Below, one piece after another: positions 41,349 to 50,071 of a DNA stretch of 64,000 nucleotides; position 1 is the stretch's first letter, and every line of letters starts with the position of its first letter. A program made the translations under genes and the position numbers. Under the pieces are notes generated by a model. The model searched no databases. It was not told the origin of the DNA and saw only the letters and a program-made list of their open reading frames with translations. Origin of the DNA: Myxococcus stipitatus DSM 14675 (GTDB lineage: Bacteria; Myxococcota; Myxococcia; Myxococcales; Myxococcaceae); NCBI RefSeq assembly GCF_000331735.1, contig NC_020126.1, forward strand, positions 2,356,001 through 2,420,000. The letters are read 5' to 3'.

Positions 41349-41912
41349 ATGGCGAAAGAATTCAGCGTCACCTGGGACAGCAAATCGTCCGCGTACCTCA
41401 AGGAGAAGAAGACGCTGAAGGCGCTCGCCGCGGCAGCGCGCAAGGCTGGCATCGACATGATGCGCGCCGTGCGAGCGGAGGCGAAGCGCGAAACGCGCGA
41501 GCGCATTCGCATCCGCGCCGGCTACCTCGCCGCCAAGGCGATGCCGCTGAAGTACCCCAAGACGCGCAAGCTCGACGAGATGGAATGGCGCATGCCGGTG
41601 TCCGGGCGTGAAGTCCCTCTCGGTGAGTTCCCTTCACGACAAACGAAGAAGGGCGTCTCGCTCGAGGTGCAGCGCGGAAAGCGCGTGCTCATCAAGGGGG
41701 CCTTTCGAGCGCAAGGGGCGAAGCGTCAGCGGCCGGGCGTGTTCAAGCGGCCCGGTAAGAAACGCTACCCGATGGGCCACAAGCTCGGGCTCCGCGTGTC
41801 CGACTCCATGCACGACGGGAAGACGCCGACGAAAGCGCTCACGCGCGGGCAAGAGGTGTTCGCGCGTGGCATGACCAGGCTGCTACCGCTCGAGCTTGCG
41901 AAGATCAAGTGA
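41349..41912 (+). CDS. Tail completion-like protein (minor tail protein Z type)
   Basis: 187 residues, very basic. AKGAF-like KGAFRAQGAKRQRPGVFKRP and LKALAAAARKAGIDMMRAVR resemble lambda Z / Mu G-type virion morphogenesis proteins. It is unusual that it lies 6 kb outside the leftward morphogenesis block, on the other strand. It overlaps the 3' end of the primase gene by 8 bp (convergent). Confidence 0.6.
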   Translation: MAKEFSVTWDSKSSAYLKEKKTLKALAAAARKAGIDMMRAVRAEAKRETRERIRIRAGYLAAKAMPLKYPKTRKLDEMEWRMPVSGREVPLGEFPSRQTKKGVSLEVQRGKRVLIKGAFRAQGAKRQRPGVFKRPGKKRYPMGHKLGLRVSDSMHDGKTPTKALTRGQEVFARGMTRLLPLELAKIK

Positions 41913-44454
41913 GCGCTTCGACGGCGTACGTGGTGATGCCGCGGCCCGTGTCTCTGCGGCGGCGGATGGCGCGGCCCGCGCGGGGCTTGTCTACGAAGCG
42001 GCTGATGAACCGCTTGAGATGAATGGGCGCGAGCTGCTCTCGGGCCCCCAGGTGCCCCTGGGCGTCGCGCTGGTTGGCCGTGAGGCAGATGGACCCGGGC
42101 GTTCCGTCGGATGACTGGATGACACCCATCCACCAATCGTGGGTGTCATGGTCCGTGTCATGGAGCTCCAACGTCGCGCGGCGCTGCGTCTCGTAGGGGT
42201 CCGCGCAGCCCGCCCAGACGAGCGCCCCGCGGACCAGGTCGGACCACGGCCCGAAGCTGCCCCACGAGGGTAGGCGCTGGTCTGGCCGCGATGCGCAGTG
42301 GTATGCCCGAAGGATTGTCAGCGCGGCGCTCAGGTACGCCGAGCGGTGCGCGAGGGCATGGAGGTCCGGGTTGGGCCCGTGCTTGAACCCCGTGCGGTCC
42401 TGGGGGCGCTCCTCGAGGACGTTGAGGCGCACCATGAGGACGCGGCGCACCGTGGCGCCCTGGGGCTCGATGTTGTTGCCGCTGGCGAGCCACGTGCCCA
42501 CCACGGGCAGTGGAGGCGCGTCATTGCCGCCGAGCTGCCGGTCGCTCCAGGACGTGGCGGTGATGAGCCTGTCCAGGCTTTCGTCGCCAATGGCCCCATT
42601 AACGTCATCGAAGAGGTTGACGGGCGCCGCGCTCTTGACGAACGACGTGAGGCGTTTGCCCCACTCGGCAGGGTCCCGCGGGTTGTACGGACGGATGTCC
42701 GCAGAGGCGCCCGTGACGATCCGTCCGATGATGTGCGCGAGGAACGTCTTTCCCGAGCCGGGCACTGCGGCGGAGATGCAGACCAGCGGAGCTGGCGCGT
42801 TGCCGATGGCGCTCTTGCACAGGGGGGTAAGGAGCGCGGCGAGCCACGAGGAGAAGTCCGCGGGCGTCAAGAAGTGGAAGTCACAGACGAGGTCACGAAG
42901 CTGGGCGACCGCGGCCTGGGCATCGCCCCTCGAGGGCCACTCGGTCACGTCCACCGTGATCTCAGGCTCAAGGTAGAGGCGTGCCTGGGCGTTGTAGCCG
43001 CGCTCTTGGAGGATGCTGCCGTCAGCCAAGAACACGGGCGCGGTGGTGATGGCTTCGAGCACGCGCACGCCCTCGTGGCGTCTGCGCGCATGGAGGATCG
43101 TGGCGACGTCTTTGGGTGCTGCCTGAGTGACGAGACCCTTGTTTTCGTCGACACGAACGTACTTCGCCGACCGACTCATGAGGTCAACGATGCCCGCGGG
43201 CTCCAAGTCATTGATGAACGTGCGCTCGGCGCGCACCACTTCGCAGAGCACGCCGTTCCGCGCGAACACCCGCGGGGCGATGGCCGCGAGCGACTCGTCC
43301 GCGACGCGATGGACGTCCGTCGATACGCGAATCTCTCCTTGCTTCGTCGGCTGGGACTCGGCCTTGTACTTCGGCAGGCCGAGCTTCGACGCTGCGAGCC
43401 CTGTCCCCGCGGTCAGCTCGCGCGTGATGAGCTCCCGGCGGGCCGGGTCGGCGACTCCCGCGATGATGGGGCGGACCTGCTCGAGCATCGCAAGCATGGG
43501 CTCGTCGCCGCCCCCCGCGCTCTGCCAGTCGGACACTACCTTGCGCACCGTCTCCAGTGCGTCAAGGCTTCGCCTGTTGCCGTAGGGCAGGGACCCGTAC
43601 TTGTCCCCGCGACTGAGCATCACGCGCAGCGAGTCGCCGCCTTCGAGCTCCCAGGGCGGGACGCACGTCTTGTTCCATTCGACCATGAGGGGCCACGCCT
43701 CGGCCTCGGTCAAAGCGAAGTCGTGACGCAGCAGCGCGCCAGCTTGGAACGTGTGCAGGCCACCGCCCTGGCCGTCGATGGCGGGGCCGTGCAACTCGAG
43801 CGCCTCGCGGGCGGCGTTGAGCACCTCCGGGGAGGCCGCGGGGAAGTAGCCCCGATCCGTCGCCAGAACGCGTCCATGTTCTGTGTTCTGGACATGGCTC
43901 AGCCTGCCAAGCAACCACACTGGTGCATCCGCGGGTTCGACTTCCCACGGTGCGCGGCCGGCGACCCAGCGATACATACCCTTGGCGGATCGCGAGGGCG
44001 CTACAACGATCTGGCCACCGTCTCCGCGGATGTCGAGCCCCAGGCCCACCCTGCCCGCGCTGTTGGTGACGACGCGGCCTTCGGGCAGAGCGAAGAGGTA
44101 GTGCGATCCGCCGCTCCCCGTTGTCGCCTGGGTGGTGACGGGGAGCGGGCCGTGTTCGGCGACGAGCGCCGCGAGGGACACGTCGCCCCCCTTGTCGGGG
44201 TCGACGTCCAGAACGAAAAAGCCGGATGTCTCGCCGGTGGCAACGCCGAGGTTGGCGTCCGGCCATTCGCGCCACCATTCGGTAATCGCCGTTTCGTCAT
44301 TGGTGGCTTCGGCTCCCCACTCCAGGAGGCGCGGGTGCTTGCCAGCGCTGTTGCAGGTGGCACCCTTCGAGCACGAGCACGAGCCATCAGCACGCGCGGA
44401 ATGCAGGGGCACCACGGCCCAGCCACGGCGAGCGAGGAGTATGGCGGCTTTCAC
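41905..44454 (-). CDS. Primase-polymerase / helicase fusion
   Basis: 849 residues. The N-terminal prim-pol (AEP) domain shows KHPRLLEWG, the metal ligands in FFVLDVDPDKGG near residue 100, GSGGSHYLFALPEG and GLDIRGDGGQIVVAPS. The C-terminal ATPase has AAVPGSGKTFLA near residue 575 (Walker A) and NLFDDVNG (Walker B). It would start replication and unwind DNA. A GTTCTG-family site (43864-43890) lies inside the gene at codons for QNTEHGRVL. Confidence 0.88.
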   Translation of the reverse strand: MKAAILLARRGWAVVPLHSARADGSCSCSKGATCNSAGKHPRLLEWGAEATNDETAITEWWREWPDANLGVATGETSGFFVLDVDPDKGGDVSLAALVAEHGPLPVTTQATTGSGGSHYLFALPEGRVVTNSAGRVGLGLDIRGDGGQIVVAPSRSAKGMYRWVAGRAPWEVEPADAPVWLLGRLSHVQNTEHGRVLATDRGYFPAASPEVLNAAREALELHGPAIDGQGGGLHTFQAGALLRHDFALTEAEAWPLMVEWNKTCVPPWELEGGDSLRVMLSRGDKYGSLPYGNRRSLDALETVRKVVSDWQSAGGGDEPMLAMLEQVRPIIAGVADPARRELITRELTAGTGLAASKLGLPKYKAESQPTKQGEIRVSTDVHRVADESLAAIAPRVFARNGVLCEVVRAERTFINDLEPAGIVDLMSRSAKYVRVDENKGLVTQAAPKDVATILHARRRHEGVRVLEAITTAPVFLADGSILQERGYNAQARLYLEPEITVDVTEWPSRGDAQAAVAQLRDLVCDFHFLTPADFSSWLAALLTPLCKSAIGNAPAPLVCISAAVPGSGKTFLAHIIGRIVTGASADIRPYNPRDPAEWGKRLTSFVKSAAPVNLFDDVNGAIGDESLDRLITATSWSDRQLGGNDAPPLPVVGTWLASGNNIEPQGATVRRVLMVRLNVLEERPQDRTGFKHGPNPDLHALAHRSAYLSAALTILRAYHCASRPDQRLPSWGSFGPWSDLVRGALVWAGCADPYETQRRATLELHDTDHDTHDWWMGVIQSSDGTPGSICLTANQRDAQGHLGAREQLAPIHLKRFISRFVDKPRAGRAIRRRRDTGRGITTYAVEALT
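43864..43890. promoter_or_regulatory. GTTCTG-family site inside the primase gene
   Basis: CAGAAC (43864), GTTCTG (43878), GTTCTG (43885); the last two in tandem. It is about 590 bp inside the coding region, far from any gene start, so it would act on elongating polymerase if functional. Confidence 0.45.
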
Positions 44455-44849
44455 CGCGTCACCCCCACGGTGGCGAGCGCACGATCCACATCATCCACCG
44501 AGCGCGCGAGGATGTAGAGGCCGCCGAACATGGCGACGACGCGCCCCATGGTCCTCTGGTCATCGCGCTGCTGACCGCGCTCGTCTTTGCATTCAATCAT
44601 CAGCATCCGTCCACTCGGAGCAATCAGCCCAACGATGTCTGCGGTGCCTGGCGGATTGAAGCGCACCATGCGAGCGCCCGGGTCCGTCTTGCGGCATGGG
44701 CCGTTGTCGTTGAACCAGCCGACGCCAGTGTTGATGCGAGCGATTCGGAGCCGGGGGTGTGCGCCCCACGCGCGCAGGATCGCCGCCTGGATATGCGCCT
44801 CTGACTCACGGGGTGCAGACTCCGCACGGCGGGCGCGGCGTGGTTGCAC
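44451..44849 (-). CDS. VRR-NUC nuclease
   Basis: 132 residues if started at a GTG at 44849 (start uncertain; homology begins at ESEAHIQAAILRAWG). INTGVGWFN, FNPPGTADIVGLI and MIECKDERGQQRDDQ are the catalytic motifs of VRR-NUC, a PD-(D/E)XK nuclease class that cuts branched or flapped DNA. Sits between an SF2 helicase and the primase. Confidence 0.85.
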   Translation of the reverse strand: MQPRRARRAESAPRESEAHIQAAILRAWGAHPRLRIARINTGVGWFNDNGPCRKTDPGARMVRFNPPGTADIVGLIAPSGRMLMIECKDERGQQRDDQRTMGRVVAMFGGLYILARSVDDVDRALATVGVTR

Positions 44850-46443
44850 AGTAGCATTCACCTTGCGGTTCCGGCTCTCCATCATCAACCTCAACCTTGA
44901 ACTCGCGGCGGACCTTGCTGTCCGGCAATGGCGTGTCATGGGTATACGTGATCCAAACCAGGACACCAGCCGCCACCTTGGCCATTTGCTTGTCAAGCTG
45001 CGCCGCCCCTGGCACGTCGTAGTCCCGCTTCGGGCCGCGCAACAGGTAGTGCCATTGCTTGCCACCCCAGGGCGCGTCTTCCTGCCACTTCCGAATCAGG
45101 ACGCCTTCCACCTTGCGACCGAGAGTGTCCCAACGCACCTTGACGGGGGGCTTGTCTGGCCGTGCCGGCTCCGCGTCGGGCGCGGCCTCCGTCGCGCTGG
45201 TGAACTCGTACTGCTCCGCTTCGGCGACCGTTTGGATGACGCGCTCGCCGAGCGGTTCGGGCTCTTTCTCGGTGCCACACGACGGACATCGCGCGCCGTC
45301 ATACATCGCGAGACACTGCGGGCACGTCGAGAGGGACGGCGGGGCCTCGCGCTTGGCGTGCAGCGAGTAGTCTCGGTCCTGGTCGGGAAGCCCGTGCTGA
45401 CGGATGATGAACGCGTGGTCGTGGATGCGCGCGACGACGCTGGGGTGCTCCGCGTCGACCTTGCGTCCGTCCTCACGCCAGGGGCGGCGCACCCGCCCCA
45501 TCATCTGGATGGCGCGGGCCAGGGACTTCGTCGGACGCGCGAGCACGCAGCACTTGAGCCGAGGGATGTCGAGGCCCTCGATGCACACGCCCACGTTGGA
45601 CAGCACACGCGTCTGGCCGGACGCCACGCGACGCATGATGCCCTCCCGCTGAGTGAGCGGCGTGGTGCCATCCAGGTGCTCGGCGCTCACGCCCGCGGAG
45701 CGGAAGCGCTCGACAAGCTGGCGCGAGTGCTCGACGGTGACTGCGAACACCACCGTGGAGAGGCGCGCGGAGTGCTTGAGCCACTCCTCAACGATGTTGT
45801 CGACGATGAGCGACTGAGACATGGCCGCAGCGGACTGCGCTTCGTTGTAGTCGCCGCCCACCGTCTCGACACCGCTGAGGTCCGGCGCCAGGTAGGAAAA
45901 TCCGACGTAGTCGCTGAGGTGACGTTGCTCGCGGAGCTCGCGCGGAGTGGCCACGACGACTACAGCGTCGTACGCCCCCGCCAGAGGCTTGCCCGCGAGG
46001 CGCCAGGGTGTCGCGGTGACGCCGAGGATGCGCGCGTGGGGGTAGCCCTCGAGGATGCGTGTCCACGTTGCGGCGGTGGAGAGGTGAGCTTCGTCGGGGA
46101 TGACGATATCAGCGGGCGGAAGCGCGCGGCGCGTGAGTGTCTGGACGCTGGCTACCTGCACGCGAGCCCCAGGAGAGGGAGGCGTGCCAGCGAGGATGAG
46201 TCCGTGCCGGACGTCGAACTCGCGCAGGCGCGTTGACGCCTGCTCGACGAGCTCACGACGGTGGGCGAGAATGAGGCTCCGTTTGCCACCCGCGTCGAGC
46301 TGCGCCGCCAGGTGGGCGAAGAGAGTCGTCTTGCCAGAGCCGGTGGGGGACACAGCCAGGACGCTCCGCGCGCCTTGTTTGTAGGCGTCGAGGATCTGGC
46401 GGATGCCAGTGCGCTGGTACTCGCGGAGCGTCTGGGCGGGCAT
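44806..46443 (-). CDS. SF2 DEAH helicase
   Basis: 545 residues. REYQRTGI (Q motif), VSPTGSGKTTLFAHL (Walker A), IPDEAHL (DEAH), GVTATPWR (motif III), GLDIPRLKCCVLARPTKSLA (V) and QMMGRVRRPWREDG (VI). A C-terminal zinc ribbon follows (CPQCLAMYDGARCPSC, residues 365-380). Likely acts in replication restart or recombination. Confidence 0.9.
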   Translation of the reverse strand: MPAQTLREYQRTGIRQILDAYKQGARSVLAVSPTGSGKTTLFAHLAAQLDAGGKRSLILAHRRELVEQASTRLREFDVRHGLILAGTPPSPGARVQVASVQTLTRRALPPADIVIPDEAHLSTAATWTRILEGYPHARILGVTATPWRLAGKPLAGAYDAVVVVATPRELREQRHLSDYVGFSYLAPDLSGVETVGGDYNEAQSAAAMSQSLIVDNIVEEWLKHSARLSTVVFAVTVEHSRQLVERFRSAGVSAEHLDGTTPLTQREGIMRRVASGQTRVLSNVGVCIEGLDIPRLKCCVLARPTKSLARAIQMMGRVRRPWREDGRKVDAEHPSVVARIHDHAFIIRQHGLPDQDRDYSLHAKREAPPSLSTCPQCLAMYDGARCPSCGTEKEPEPLGERVIQTVAEAEQYEFTSATEAAPDAEPARPDKPPVKVRWDTLGRKVEGVLIRKWQEDAPWGGKQWHYLLRGPKRDYDVPGAAQLDKQMAKVAAGVLVWITYTHDTPLPDSKVRREFKVEVDDGEPEPQGECYCATTPRPPCGVCTP

Positions 46444-46446
46444 GAG

Positions 46447-46695
46447 TTAGATCGAACCGAGGCCGAGGATGACGTGCGTGGAGGCGAGGCCGAAGGCGCC
46501 GCCGGGCAGGACGTACACAACCCGCCGCGTCACCGCCCGCATGGTGTACTGGCTCACCTGCGGGTCCCATTCGCGCAAGCAGAGCGTGTCGCCGACTGCA
46601 AAGTCTCGGTCATTCTCCCGCAGCTCGAATGACTTCACGCCCGTCATGACGTCCTGGAAGTACGGCGGCCACGTCTTGAGGTCGTGGTGTTTCAT
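46447..46695 (-). CDS. DUF3850 (ASCH/PUA-like) protein
   Basis: 82 residues. MKHHDLKTWPPYFQDVMTGV and FELRENDRDFAVGDTLCLRE are the DUF3850 signature, an RNA-binding ASCH relative common in phages. The ATG overlaps the upstream stop. Confidence 0.88.
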   Translation of the reverse strand: MKHHDLKTWPPYFQDVMTGVKSFELRENDRDFAVGDTLCLREWDPQVSQYTMRAVTRRVVYVLPGGAFGLASTHVILGLGSI

Positions 46696-46841
46696 GAGCC
46701 CACTCCCAGCAGACGTTCAGCGACGATGAGGGCGGCGCCCAGCGCAGCGAGCGCGAGACCACCGAGGAGGTCGTCACGGGTTTCAGCGTCGGCCGTTTGC
46801 GCGGCGCCCCAGATGGCGAGCACGATGCCAATGCCCATCAT
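46692..46841 (-). CDS. Two-span small membrane protein
   Basis: 49 residues: MMGIGIVLAIWGAAQTADAE and GGLALAALGAALIVAERLL form two hydrophobic helices. GGGAGGG lies five bases before the ATG. Overlaps both neighbours. Confidence 0.55.
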   Translation of the reverse strand: MMGIGIVLAIWGAAQTADAETRDDLLGGLALAALGAALIVAERLLGVGS

Positions 46842-47158
46842 GCGACCCTCCCCTCGTGACAGCAGGCAACCAACGTCTCTACGTCGTAGTGAGGGCCAAA
46901 GATGGCCCAGCCCTTGTAAGCGAAGTGCTCACGCGCCTCGTGCTCGACGGCGGTCATCACCGCCATGAACGCGGTCCGAACGATGTCGCTCGGCGTCGCG
47001 TCCGGCGAGACGAACCACTTCCGGCCGTGCTGCTCGGCGCCATCAACCAGGAAGCGCACCCGGATGAACGTGGTGCCTTCCTCGTGGTCGACATGAAAGG
47101 TCCAGTTCTGAAACGACACATGCGCGAGGGCGTCGCGGACAGCTTGCTCGGAAGTCAT
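46838..47158 (-). CDS. Unknown early protein
   Basis: 106 residues. MTSEQAVRDALAHVSFQNWT then alternating strands and helices (TTFIRVRFLVDGAEQHGRKW). Ends FAYKGWAIFGPHYDVETLVA. Unknown function. Confidence 0.55.
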   Translation of the reverse strand: MTSEQAVRDALAHVSFQNWTFHVDHEEGTTFIRVRFLVDGAEQHGRKWFVSPDATPSDIVRTAFMAVMTAVEHEAREHFAYKGWAIFGPHYDVETLVACCHEGRVA

Positions 47159-47427
47159 CGCGTCACTTCCTCGTCCGGTGGCGTCACCCGGATGTAGCCG
47201 CTGCGCGAGGTCGCGCTGTACTCCCACTTGACCCACTGCTCACAGACATCGCACTGCTCGGGCACGTACCTGTCCCCCTTGTGGAGCGGCTCAGCCGGAA
47301 GGCGTCCGACACAGCCCGGAGTGGGACAGGCCCGCGTGCGCCACCACCGGGACACCGCGCGCCGGTGGCGGACGCGTAGCAGGAGGGTAGCAAGGAGGCC
47401 CAAGAGGCACATGTAGACGGGGGTCAT
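47155..47427 (-). CDS. Membrane-anchored zinc-ribbon protein
   Basis: 90 residues: membrane span MTPVYMCLLGLLATLLLRV, then CPTPGC and CDVCEQWV, a four-cysteine site. Overlaps neighbours at both ends by 4 bp. Confidence 0.55.
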   Translation of the reverse strand: MTPVYMCLLGLLATLLLRVRHRRAVSRWWRTRACPTPGCVGRLPAEPLHKGDRYVPEQCDVCEQWVKWEYSATSRSGYIRVTPPDEEVTR

Positions 47428-47975
47428 CGCTTCGCCGCCCTCCGTGCCGGGCGCGCGGTGCGCCGGGGCGCGCGCTTCACTACGGCCAGAGGCACCACCG
47501 GAGGCGCTGACACGAGCGACAGCGTGTCCGGGTTGCGCTGCTCCTCACGCGCGGCTGCTCGGGTCGCTTTCTGGTCGAGCGCCAGCGCCACGCCGGTCAC
47601 CACGGAGTTGATGCACACGAGCACCACGAGGCACACGTACGACACCGCCGCGAGCACTGGCACCGAGTGGTCCGCCAGCGTCATGGCGCCCTCGAGCAGC
47701 ACGACGAATCCCACGGCCTCCGCGCGCGGCCACTGAGACGCGCCGAACGCCGCAGCGCTCCACTTGTAGACCTTGGGGGCGCTGAACAACAGGCAGGCCA
47801 GCACGAAGACGGCGGCGAGCCAGCCGCGCCATGTGTCGAGCGCGCCAAGCCCGAAGTGCGAGAAGGCGAACGCAGAGAGCGGGGGCAGGGCGCCCAGAAC
47901 GGCGCCCCACGTGGCGGCTGTGCGGTTCTGCACCTGAAAGGCCAGGCGCACCTGGTCGGCGATGCTGAGATTCAA
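47424..47975 (-). CDS. Four-span membrane protein
   Basis: 183 residues. Hydrophobic segments at about 22-43, 50-68, 85-103 and 108-130 (AAVSYVCLVVLVCINSVVTG), and a basic Arg/Lys-rich cytoplasmic tail. Phage membrane proteins of this shape can mediate exclusion; no family recognised. Confidence 0.55.
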   Translation of the reverse strand: MNLSIADQVRLAFQVQNRTAATWGAVLGALPPLSAFAFSHFGLGALDTWRGWLAAVFVLACLLFSAPKVYKWSAAAFGASQWPRAEAVGFVVLLEGAMTLADHSVPVLAAVSYVCLVVLVCINSVVTGVALALDQKATRAAAREEQRNPDTLSLVSAPPVVPLAVVKRAPRRTARPARRAAKR

Positions 47976-48168
47976 CGGAGACCTCCGGGGTAGATACGAA
48001 AGCGCAGCGGCACCCGACGCGCCCGCCAGAGCGCCCGATGTCTCACGAGGTCATGGCCCCTGTGCTGGCGCCGATGTTGCGCCCCCGGCAAGAGGCGCAG
48101 TCGTCGCTTTAACGACGCCTGAAAACGTCGTCGGGACTTACTAAGGGACCTGTCGGGTGCCGCTGCAA

Positions 48169-48232
48169 GAGATTGCCGGGAGTTGAACCCGAGTCACGCG
48201 GCTAGTCGCGAGGGACGCCTGTCCTCAATCTC
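48169..48232 (-). ncRNA. Minimal tRNA-like cloverleaf
   Basis: 64 nt on the minus strand fold as a cloverleaf: perfect 7-bp acceptor stem (GAGATTG with CAATCTC), D-like hairpin GGAC/GTCC with 4-base loop, CGCG/CGCG hairpin with loop ACTAGC, and canonical T-arm (TTCAACT on a 5-bp stem with one G-U). The D-loop is too short and the anticodon stem and loop are one short of standard, so a normal tRNA is doubtful. It lies in the 293-bp gene-free stretch 47976-48268. No CCA is encoded. Confidence 0.4.
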
Positions 48233-48268
48233 GAATGTGCCCCGTGTCGCCGGGGCCACGCGTGCAAC

Positions 48269-48481
48269 TCAGTCGCGGGCGTACGTGGCGACGCGCTTGT
48301 CATAGGCACCGACGAACTGCGTCAACTTCTTCTCCTGCACCATCTTGCGGAGGTGACGCGCGGCGGTGGCCTTGGCCAGTCCCGTCGCCTCGACGATCTC
48401 GTCCGTCGACTTCGGCACCTTGCTGGTCGCCTTCCACACGCTCTCGCGGTTCTCCGCGCCCTGCTCGATCTTGGACTTCAT
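48269..48481 (-). CDS. Winged-helix DNA-binding protein
   Basis: 70 residues. VPKSTDEIVEATGLAKATAA then RHLRKMVQEKKLTQF is a compact winged helix (MarR/ArsR-like fold), followed by a basic end. Second regulator candidate of the phage. Downstream of the SSB-like gene on the same strand. Confidence 0.75.
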   Translation of the reverse strand: MKSKIEQGAENRESVWKATSKVPKSTDEIVEATGLAKATAARHLRKMVQEKKLTQFVGAYDKRVATYARD

Positions 48482-48537
48482 GGGGAGTTCTCCTGTGCTG
48501 GTGATTGGTTACGTCGATGGTTGCTGCGGCGGACTGC

Positions 48538-49050
48538 TCAGAACGGAATGTCGTCGGGCGGGGGCGGCGGGCGCTGCGTCTGGCCGGCGGAGGTGGGGGC
48601 CGGGGCGGGCGTGCCGGCGAAGGACCTGACGGGGATCTTCGCGATGATTTCAGCCGGGATTTCCGGCGACGTGTCGACGCCCAGCTTGAACAGCTTCATG
48701 CTGCTGCTGTTGGTCGGCACCACCGCGTTATGCGTCATCTTGCAGAGATGCGGATGCCGCCCGTCGAACGGCTTGAGGCCGAAGCCGCCTTCGCTCTCGG
48801 GCTTCATCGCCTTCTTGAGCTGACGCTCGAGGTCCAGCGGAGGCGTGATGCTGAACTCGCCGTCCTTGCTGTTCCAAAAGAAATACTCGGTGATTTGCTT
48901 CGGGCCCTCTTCGGCCCGGAACGTCTTCGTCTTCGTCTCCTTGCCGAGGTACGTCCCGAAGGCCGAGTCGCCAATCGCCTCGAACTTCTTGAAGGCGATC
49001 AAGCCCTCCTTCTTTTCCTCTTCCGTCAGCTCCACCGTGCGCATCGCCAT
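48538..49050 (-). CDS. Single-stranded DNA-binding protein-like
   Basis: 170 residues from ATG 49050 with GAGGAG upstream. The end PPPPPDDIPF is the acidic, Phe-terminated tail typical of SSB proteins, and the body (FWNSKDGEFSITPPLDLERQ) is beta-rich. Divergent from the RecA-like ATPase; both starts share a GTTCTG-controlled promoter region. Confidence 0.75.
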   Translation of the reverse strand: MAMRTVELTEEEKKEGLIAFKKFEAIGDSAFGTYLGKETKTKTFRAEEGPKQITEYFFWNSKDGEFSITPPLDLERQLKKAMKPESEGGFGLKPFDGRHPHLCKMTHNAVVPTNSSSMKLFKLGVDTSPEIPAEIIAKIPVRSFAGTPAPAPTSAGQTQRPPPPPDDIPF

Positions 49051-49070
49051 GTGCGGTCTCCTCAGTCGTG

Positions 49071-49150
49071 CAGAACGCAGATAGCATGATTCGCGTTCTG
49101 AGTGCAACCGAACGCGCGATGTGGACTTTGTGTTCTGTCGTGCGTATAAG
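49071..49150. promoter_or_regulatory. Divergent promoter with GTTCTG sites
   Basis: Leftward: a 30-bp CAGAAC-N18-GTTCTG site (49071-49100) enclosing TGCTAT on the minus strand, like the lysis promoter. Rightward: GTTCTG (49132-49137) followed by TATAAG (49145-49150), a good -10 for the 49175 gene. Confidence 0.65.
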
Positions 49151-49174
49151 GCAAGTACACGGACAGGAGATGAC

Positions 49175-50071
49175 ATGGCATTCGGCACACTGGCGACTCG
49201 CAAGAACGCCAAACTGCGACTGTTGCTCACGGGTACGTCGGGGTCTGGCAAGACCTACAATGCGCTCTTGATTGCAAAGGTTCTTGCCGACGGGCGAGAC
49301 ATTGGACTCGGCGATTCGGAACGAGGCAGCTCGCAGAAGTACGCCGGCATGCCGGGGATGCCGCCCTTCTACGCGAAGGACTTCGAGGAGAAGACGCCCC
49401 AAGAGTTCATTGAATTCATCCGGGAGGCAGCGGCAGCGGGAATCTCAGTGTTCATCGGAGACAGCTACTCCCACGCATGGATGAAGGCCCTCGAGATCGT
49501 TGACGCGATGGGGGGCAACAAGTTTTCCAACGGATGGAAGCATGTCACGCCCCTCCTCGCTCAGCTCACCGACGCGCTGTTGAGCTATCCCGGGCACGTC
49601 ATCTGCACGGCGCGTGAGAAGTCCGAGTATGTCGTCGAGAAGGACGAGAAGGGGCGCGCCGTGCCACGCAAGGTGGGCATGGCTCCAGTCCTTCGCGATG
49701 GTGCTGACTACGACTTCGACGTGGTGCTGTCCCTCTCACCCGACGGCACGTTTGCAGTGACGAAGACGCGCTGCTCAGCGTTGCGTGACCTGGTGACCGC
49801 GCGGGGCAACGCGTTCCGTTGGGCGGACGTCCTCGCTGTCGCCGAACTACTCAAGACGTGGCTGTCCGACGGCGCCCCCGTCAGCCCCCGTGATGTGCTG
49901 GCGGACCGTATCCGATTCGCGTCGAGTGTCGATGCGCTCGCCGCCATTGGCCCGGACATCAAGGCCCAGGTCGCCGCCGGGACGTTGGCGCAAGAGGACC
50001 GGGAAGCGCTGCTGAAGCTCTACGCCACGCGCAAGGCCGAGCTCACGCAAGCCGCCGAGGTGATGCTGTGA
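49175..50071 (+). CDS. RecA-like AAA ATPase (Sak4-type)
   Basis: 298 residues. LRLLLTGTSGSGKTYNALL is the Walker A and FIGDSYSHAW the Walker B region; EKSEYVVEKDEKGRAVPRKV is typical of phage Sak4-like single-strand annealing ATPases. AGGAG lies six bases before the ATG. Neighbours (SSB-like, Cas4-like nuclease) support a recombination role. Confidence 0.85.
   Translation: MAFGTLATRKNAKLRLLLTGTSGSGKTYNALLIAKVLADGRDIGLGDSERGSSQKYAGMPGMPPFYAKDFEEKTPQEFIEFIREAAAAGISVFIGDSYSHAWMKALEIVDAMGGNKFSNGWKHVTPLLAQLTDALLSYPGHVICTAREKSEYVVEKDEKGRAVPRKVGMAPVLRDGADYDFDVVLSLSPDGTFAVTKTRCSALRDLVTARGNAFRWADVLAVAELLKTWLSDGAPVSPRDVLADRIRFASSVDALAAIGPDIKAQVAAGTLAQEDREALLKLYATRKAELTQAAEVML

Noticed and set aside
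42298..44517. Long rightward open frame (about 740 codons) opposite the primase-helicase
   Set aside because: It is a composition shadow: third-position GC opens the opposite strand. The minus-strand product has clear prim-pol and Walker motifs, while this one is Arg/Gly/His-rich with no domain. The same holds for 25344-27431, 32665-34692, 44587-46236 and 61288-62685 on the plus strand and 49847-51532 on the minus strand.
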